From: Cephalopachus bancanus
Lineage: Eukaryota; Chordata; Mammalia; Primates; Tarsiidae
DNA length: 64,000 nucleotides
Assembly (NCBI GenBank): GCA_027257055.1
Contig: JAPVLO010000974.1
Span: 186,001-250,000, forward strand
Reading direction: 5' to 3'
The translations under genes were made by a program, and so were the position numbers. Under the pieces are notes generated by a model. It did no database searches. It was not told where the DNA came from and worked only from the letters and a program-made list of their open reading frames with translations. How positions within the stretch are numbered: position 1 is the first letter of the stretch; every line of letters begins with the position of its first letter. Below, one piece after another: positions 57,806 through 64,000 of the stretch.

Positions 57806-58800
57806 AAGGGCTGTTTCCTCATATTAAAACAGCCACCATTCCTGTTAATAAGACAACTATTCTTGATTTACTTATCTAACTACAGCAACTAATAATCGTT
57901 AGAAACTAACCATTTTTCATAGGTCATATTAGATTTCATTCAGAACTCCCTGCACCTCTACATCAAGGTTATCAATTAGCGGATGCCTTGACAAAATCGG
58001 TCATGTGCCCTCTCCTTGTAAATTCTTTCGTCAATCAAGCTCAACAATCTCATAAAATTCATCAGCCAAGCGCTGCAGCTTTAAGGCACAAGTTTAACAT
58101 TCCAAGAGAAATGACTGAAGAAAGGATAAAAAATTGTACTTCGTGTCCTTCTAATAACCCCCCCCCAAGGAGTTATTCCCTGTGGATTAAAACCTAATGT
58201 TTTGTGGCAAATGGATGCTACTCATTTCCAAAGTTTTGGAAAATTGTCATTTCTACATGTGATAGTGTGTACATTTTCCCATGTAATTTTAGCCTCGCCC
58301 AGAACTGGGAAGACTATAAAGGTGTAGTCCAACATTTATTCTTTTGTTTTTCACAGGTGGGTATTCCTAAACAATTAAAAACTGATAATGCTTGTGCTTA
58401 TGCATCAAAAGCTTTTTAGTCGTTTTGTTCCCAGTTTGGCATCTCACATTCTACAGGAATTCCGTATAATCCTCAAGGTCAAGCTATAGTCGAGAGAACC
58501 CATCAATAGTTAAAAAATCAAATAATTAAATTGCATGGAGTGGAATTCAGATAGAGGTCTCCACATCATACCGTAAATCATGCTATGCTTGTAATTAATC
58601 ATCTCAATTTAGACCCACAAGGACATTCAGCTGTGATAAGATTTTGGAGTACTGAGAATACTGTTAAACCAATGTTAAAATGGAAAGATCTTTTTACAGG
58701 TCAATGGAAGGGGCCAGATGTCCTTTTAACATGCAGGAGAGAATATGCTTGTGTTTTCCCCAGGATTTCCCTCCTCTATTTGGGCACAAAAACGTCTAAT
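57785..58800 (+). pseudogene. pol 3' end (RNase H C-terminus and integrase), copy 2, frameshifted
   Basis: Frames read the RNase H end (LPAPLHQGYQLADALTKS near 57950) and integrase. The zinc domain keeps its Cys pair (NCTSCPS near 58133), but the second His is altered. The catalytic positions are Asp at 58214, Asp at 58384 and Glu at 58492; the last two lie 36 codons apart, fitting the D,D(35)E pattern. A frameshift separates the first Asp from the second, and a stop (TAG near 58418) follows the second. A C-terminal WKDLFTGQWKGPDVLL stretch is readable near 58680. Confidence 0.83.
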
Positions 58801-58849
58801 TAGACATGTCCAGCTCCCCATCCTCGTCAAGGTACAGCCATACGAGACT

Positions 58850-59281
58850 TAAATCACACCATCAGTCTGAGTTGGATGCAGGTGACGAAGAGAAGGTGTT
58901 GGTGCCAAAGATGAAAGATCTCACCATTCAATAACCACTTCAACCTCCAACAACTCAACCTAAGACTTCCAATCATTTGTTTTCTCCCACTCCTCAACCC
59001 AGATGTTACCATCAAGCTGTTTTGAATAGACAGTGCAGACTGCCCACATTAGGGCAATCAAGGTGCTCACTCACGATGATGAGTATTTGGTTCACTCTCA
59101 AAACACTTCTCTCACTCCTTCTACTGTTTTTGTTGTTATGCTGGCTATTATAGCATGCCAGGTGGGTTGTATTTATTCAGCAAAATCGTATTGGTGTTAT
59201 ATTCCAAACCCTCCAGTGTTCCAGCATGTTACATGGAATGTTGAGATTATTACTGTTTTATTGATCATTTCTCTTTATTAG
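58850..59281 (+). pseudogene. env leader and start of surface subunit, copy 2
   Basis: A frame at 59033-59281 (82 codons) contains a hydrophobic leader (VFVVMLAIIACQVG) followed by an aromatic-rich start of the surface subunit (YWCYIPNPPV, HVTWN), the pattern seen in HML Env proteins. It stops at 59279-59281. Upstream, 58850-59030 holds the polar leader with stops. No further Env domain is intact. Confidence 0.72.
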
Positions 59282-59545
59282 GAGGCCCCACTCTTTTTTC
59301 ATCACAAGTCAAAATTGTTATTAATCATAATTTTCTTTTTCAGGTAGGTCTAGTTCTCCTCCAATATATTTTAGTTTACCTAAAAAATCAGAATGATCCC
59401 TTGATATTTTGGGTTGTTTAAACTCCCGTACAAAAGCTATAGTAACTGATAGTGCCTATTGTCTTCCCAGAACGGCAAACGACCGAGATAATTGATTTCT
59501 TGAATTCTTAATACCTGGGGACTCTGGCCCTAAATTAACAACCAA
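59282..59545 (+). pseudogene. env internal fragment, copy 2, uninterrupted
   Basis: Colinear with 34021-34065 and 34351-34578 of copy 1, without the Alu (empty site at 59316-59323). It ends at the join with mid-M6 of the tandem unit. Confidence 0.55.
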
Positions 59546-61245
59546 GGCTCAGGAGGACCGCCTGAGCCCCATAGGTCAGGACCCCAGAAGCCACGATCAT
59601 GCAGCCCCACCCCCCAGCCTGGCCAACAGAGATTCCTGAGACAAAAAGACGACTGCCACGTGCATCACAATGGGTACCCATTGCTCCCCATGGAAAGGTT
59701 CGTGTGGGTGGGGGATTATGGAGTTATCAGGAAAGAAAGGGGCACTCCCCATGCCCAAAATTTGCAGACTGGGAGACCAGAACCTGGGCTGGCTCTGGCG
59801 TTGACAGACTGCCTTGATCGTTTTGTGGCTGATGGCCGCCCTAGCAGGGGCCATCTGTTCTGTGAGCTCACATGCGTCTTTACAGTGGGGCACGAGTGTG
59901 GAGGTTGGAGGCAGGCTTTCTGGGGCACATGGCTCAAGGTGAGGGATGGACATGCCCAGTAGCCAACGTTGAAACATCCTGTGAACGACAGGCCAGAAAG
60001 TGCCTCTTCCTCTGCCATCCTTGTGTTGACTCCTCGCACTGGGTGCCAGGGGTGTTGGTGTTGATGCTGGTCGTGATTATTATTATTTGGAGTCAGAATC
60101 TCACTCTGTTGCCCAGGCTGGAGAGCAGGGGCTGGCTCATGGTCACTGCAGACTCCACCTGCTAGAATCAGGTGATGCTCCCGCCTTGGATCCCTGAGTA
60201 CCTGGAACAAAAGTCCTGCATCATCATGCCCGGCTAATATTTGGATTGAATTTTGACTGCTGAAAAGAGGTTTTGTCCCATGTCTTGGGATGGTGTCAAA
60301 CACTCAGCCTCAGGCCGTCCACTCTCCTGGGCCTCCAAAGGGCCAGGATGCCAGGCTGAGTTCCTGATCCCAGCCTGTGGTTGTGGTGGTGCTGGTGGTT
60401 GGTATGATTATTCTGAGTGTGAGTCCCACTATGTCACCCAGGCTGGAGTGCAGGGGCTTGCTCTCAGCAACCGTGGCCTCAAACAGATGAGCTCTGGCAA
60501 TCCTCCTGTCAAAGCCTCCCAAGTGGCCAGAATGACAGGTGTGCACCACCACGCTAGGATGATTTTTTAAATCTTCTTATAGAAATGTGGTCTCGCCAAG
60601 GTGCCCAGGCTGGTCTCAAACCCGGGGGCTCAAGCCATCCTCTCACCTTGGCCTCCCAGAGTGCTGGAATGACAGGCATGAGCACCCTAGCCCGGCCTCC
60701 ACAGCCCCTTCAGGGTCCCACTATGAGGCCTGCTCCCTTCTGACGATCCGGGACCCCAGAGAGGGTGCATGGAATCACCTGCTGAGACCTCACCCACAGG
60801 AAGCACTTGGCACAGGGACTTGTCTCTGCCAGGGCACACAGTCCTCTGCCCTACTCATTCCCCAAGGTGGACCTGCTTGGGTTCGTATCAGGAATAGGGA
60901 GGTCATGACTCTCAAACTTTCCAGGAGATGGGGATGGCAAGACTATTGACACCTATCTCCTCTTCACTCAGAGAGGCCGAGATGGGAAGATGGCCATATC
61001 CTGGGAGCTCGAGACCAAGCTGGACACAGTAGCAAACCCCACTATGACCCCAAGCAAAACCCAGAAAACCTTGGGTGAGGGCAGGTGTCGGCAGAAGAAT
61101 CACCTAGGGCCCAGAGATCAAGGTCTGGAAGGAAGACCAGGATGTCGACCAAATGGAAAGCTTGTGATTACAGCAGATTGGGAGGCCTAGGCCAAGAGGT
61201 TGACTGAGTTGGGCAGTTGGAGAGCAGTCTGGGCAACCTAGTGAA
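59546..61245 (+). repeat. Tandem unit 18, right part (mid-M6 to M12)
   Basis: It resumes in the second half of M6, as in unit 11, then M7 (about 59640-60045), M8 (lead near 60050), M9 (lead near 60380), M10 (about 60700-60935), M11 and M12. Its length is close to the matching part of unit 11 (1700 against 1684 bp). Confidence 0.87.
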
Positions 61246-61271
61246 GAAAGAAAACAAAGAAAGAAAGAGAG

Positions 61272-61304
<33 letters not shown>

Positions 61305-61309
61305 AGAAA
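61246..61309 (+). repeat. (GAAA)n microsatellite with short (GA)n
   Basis: A short GAAA tract with a five-copy GA stretch near its end and no GGAA block. Confidence 0.94.
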
Positions 61310-64000
61310 TCCATTCTCCTGCAAAGTTTCTACCCTCAGTCCTTCCCCCCCACTGACTCTACATGTGAGGGTCCCCCAAGCTCGACACCTTCCAGCCCCC
61401 AATCCCCCCAAAGGCTGCCAACACTTTGATGTGGGAGTTCCCGTGGCTGCCTGGTCGGGTTCCTGGCAACTTTTCTTTCCGAGTTGAGAAATGTGCCCCA
61501 GGCTCGCCGACCCTCTGACTTGGAAACAGGGATTTTCCACCAAGAAAGACCAGGGACACATCCCTCACCATGGGACATTTCTTTCCCCCAATTCTGTTTT
61601 CCTGGCTCTAGAGCCAGTTGTGCTGTGAACACACCATGTGCAGTTGAGAATCTGTGTATGATTCAGATGTTTATGGTGACAGGGTCTGGCTCTGTGACCC
61701 AGCATGAGGCACAGGGAAAGGACAATCATTCACCACCAGTCTTGCAATTATGGGCTCCAGTGACCCTCCTGCCTCAGTCTCTGGAATGGCCATGGTGACA
61801 TGCACCTCGAGCCCATACCCCTTGTTTGGATGGGTGCAGAGACGGGGGTCTCCCTGCATGGCACAAGCTGGCCTTGGACTCCTGGGCTTTAGCTGACCTC
61901 CTGCTTCTGTCTCCCAGCCTGCCGGGATTCCAGGTGTGAGCCACCATGCCAGGCCTTCTTCATTTTAAACAAAGGATTGAGGCATGGCTAGGGGCTCAAC
62001 CTCATCATCCCAGCACTTTGGGAGACCAAGGCCAGCCACCGGCCCAAGACTGTGGGCTGATAACCTGCTGGGGAACTTCTGTGAGACCTGGTCTCTACCC
62101 TTCATCCAAAACGATCTGGGCATGGTGGTGTGTGCCTGTCATTCCCTCTCCTTGGAAGGTCAGTGAAAGGCTCACCAGAACCTGGTGGACTTAGGTTGCA
62201 GTGGCCGAGAGAGAACTACAACACTCCAACCTGGGTGACAGAGTCAGACTCCGACTCAAAGAAAAAAGGGAAAAAAAGAAGAGCATCCATGTGTGTATAG
62301 TGTTGGAAGACCGAAATGAGAGGCTGCCTGAGCCCAGGGGTCGGAGATCAGCAGGGGAGATGTGGCCAGACCTCATCTTGGTGAGAGGTCACCAAAATTG
62401 AATCAGGCTTGGTGGCCCCAAGAGTCCTGCCTGCATGGGTGCTGAGGAAGGAGGACCACATGAGCTGAACAGTTCTAGGCCCCAGGAGCCACGATCATGC
62501 CTCTGTGCTCCAGCCCCACAGACAGAGACTCCAGCAACAAAAAAAACCACTTCCCATGTGCATCCTGATGGGTCTTCGTGAATCCCCAGCAGAAGGTCCA
62601 CGTGGGCAAGGGACAATGGAGTAATCAGGATAGGAAGGGGCCTCCCTGCCCAAAGGTGTCAGACAGGGTGATCAGAACTTCAGCTGGCTGTGGCATTTCT
62701 GGATCACCTTGATCAATCTGTGCCTGAAGGCCACCCTAGCTCTGGGCTGACTGTTCCTTGATCTCACACATATCTTCGTGGGACACGAGTGTGGAGGGTG
62801 GAAGCAGGCCCTCTGGGGCGTGTGACCAAAGGCATGGGACGGACATGCCTGCTGGCCACCTCTGATACCTCCCGAAAACCACAGGATGGAAAGCACCTTT
62901 TTCTCTCCTATCCCTGGGTGTTACTCTTGGTGCGGAGTGGCAGGGGCGGTGATGGTGGTGGTCCTTATTATTTTTTGGAGTCAGAATCCAGCTCTGTCAT
63001 CCAGGCTGGAGCACAGGGGTATGCTCTCAGCCACCAGGGACTCCACCTGACAGCCTCAGGCAATCCTCCCACCTCGGCCCCCCAAGTGGCTGAACCAATG
63101 GCCTGGGCCATCAGGCCAGGCTAATATTTGGATTTATTTTTGGTGCTCGAGATGAGGTCTCACCTCATGTCCCAGGCTGTTGTTGACTGTGCAGGTTCAG
63201 GCCGTCCACTCACCTGTGTTTCCAAATGGCCTGGAACCGCACTCAGCCACTGCAAACTCCACAAGATGGGCTCTTCAGAACATCAGGCCTCGGCCTCCAG
63301 AGGGGCCAGAATGAAAGACCTGCACAACCAAGCTCAGCACCTTTTTTTGACTTCATTTCGATACGAGGTCTGTCCAAGTGGCCCGGTCTGGTCTCGAACC
63401 TGGGGGCTCAGGTCATCCTCTCACCTCAGCCTCCCAGAACACCAAGAAGACAAGCATGAGCCCCCGTGCTGGGCCTCAACACCCTTCTCGGGCCCCCACC
63501 GTGAGGTCCTCTCCCTTCCGAGGACCTGGGACCCCGGAGAGTGTTGCTGGATTTGCCCGCCCAGCTTCACCATGGGGAGCGCCTGGCACATGGGCGTGTC
63601 TACGTTGGGGAGCCCACACCTCCTCCCACCTTGTTCCCCAGGGTGAACATGCTAGCTCAACCCTGGGGCAGCCATGGGGAAAGGGATGGCGTGACTCTCA
63701 TCTTCAGGGGAGCGGGGATGGCTGGGTGACACACGCCTGTCTCTTTGGCACCTGGGGAGGCCGAGACAGGAAGACAGCTGGAGCCCAGGAGCTCCAGACC
63801 AGGCTGGACACCATAGCAAGTCCCCACCTCGACTGCAATCAAAACCCAGAAATCCTTGGGTGAGTGCATGCCAGGCAGGAAAATCGCCTCAGGCCCAGAG
63901 TTCAAGACCAGCCAGTAGACCAGGATGTCAATCAAATGGAAAGCCTGTGATCCCAGTAGTTTGGGAGGCCCAGGCCAAGAGGATGGCTCAAGTTGGGTGG
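61310..64000 (+). repeat. Tandem unit 19, deleted from M4 to M6, cut by the window end
   Basis: M1-M3 are normal. Within M4, near 62304, the text jumps to the first half of M6, removing about 0.3 kb (rest of M4, M5, start of M6). M7 (about 62545-62940), M8 (lead near 62945), M9, M10 (about 63480-63715), M11 and part of M12 follow. The window ends just before the expected GAAA tract. M9 lacks its GGT/ATT lead near 63235. Confidence 0.87.

Larger units (their letters stand above)
55763..59545 (+). mobile_element. HERV-K (HML)-type provirus remnant, copy 2
   Basis: It has the same parts as copy 1 in the same order: 5' LTR, primer site, 5' gag joined to RNase H/integrase, and env remnants, with no 3' LTR. 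Both ends fall at the same positions of the tandem unit as in copy 1, so they share one origin. In the 150 bases compared by eye (31036-31185 against 56046-56195) I count 23 differences, about 15%. A private Alu interrupts gag. All frames are broken, although pieces are cleaner than in copy 1. Confidence 0.88.

Noticed and set aside
1..64000. SVA elements, suggested by Alu-like sequence near HERV-K-like sequence
   Set aside because: No CCCTCT hexamer array, SVA-type VNTR or SINE-R is seen, and the HERV parts are gag, pol and env rather than env/LTR only.
1..64000. D4Z4 or another known 3.3-kb macrosatellite
   Set aside because: The length is similar, but no homeobox frame is present and the unit content is Alu-derived.
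1..64000. CRISPR-like or phage-like repeat system
   Set aside because: Alu and HERV-K content show a primate nuclear genome. The repeats are kilobase units with microsatellites and not short spaced repeats.

Overview
This is primate nuclear DNA without a credible protein-coding gene. It carries sense and antisense Alu-derived sequence throughout, two Alu insertions with target-site duplications, and two copies of a decayed HERV-K (HML)-type betaretrovirus-like element. The whole window is a tandem array: about 20 units, 3.1-3.2 kb when intact, all on the + strand in one head-to-tail orientation. The best fit I can name is the Y chromosome, possibly one of the male-specific 'NORF' (no long open reading frame) arrays linked to TTTY non-coding transcripts. 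HERV-K14C, a candidate for the provirus, is also known to be enriched on Y. This placement is inference from memory. The NORF unit I recall is about 2.5 kb and the intact unit here is about 3.2 kb, so it needs an alignment.

Unit architecture, using the intact unit at 3081-6310 as reference: M1 non-Alu leader (3081-3435); M2 antisense Alu (3436-3740); M3 sense Alu (3741-3985); M4 non-Alu spacer (3986-4095); M5 sense Alu pieces (4096-4305); M6 sense Alu (4306-4585); M7 non-Alu block (4586-4990); M8 antisense Alu entered through a (GGT)n(ATT)n tract (4991-5312); M9 second antisense Alu entered through a similar tract (5313-5635); M10 non-Alu block (5636-5858); M11 sense Alu-like (5859-6085); M12 sense Alu left arm (6086-6171), running into a (GAAA)n/(GGAA)n tract (6172-6310) that ends the unit. 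Roughly two thirds of a unit is Alu-derived, so it is a composite of decayed Alus around four non-Alu blocks.

Layout: 1-28100 holds ten complete units plus the tail of another. Unit 11 (28101-36366) is interrupted by provirus copy 1 (30754-34578). 36367-53638 holds six more units. Unit 18 (53639-61309) is interrupted by provirus copy 2 (55763-59545). 61310-64000 is one further unit cut by the window edge. About half the units carry private internal deletions, mostly from one Alu-like module to another.

Both proviruses have a 5' LTR, a tRNA-Lys-like primer site, a short 5' gag piece joined directly to the RNase H/integrase end of pol, and env remnants. Both lack a 3' LTR and replace the same ~2.1 kb of the repeat unit, so they descend from one event that was later copied about 25 kb away. 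Each copy then gained its own Alu, with the empty site preserved in the other. All retroviral reading frames are broken. Long open frames elsewhere are products of the purine tracts, the GGT runs or Alu sequence. Units are annotated end to end, so no stretch is left undescribed.
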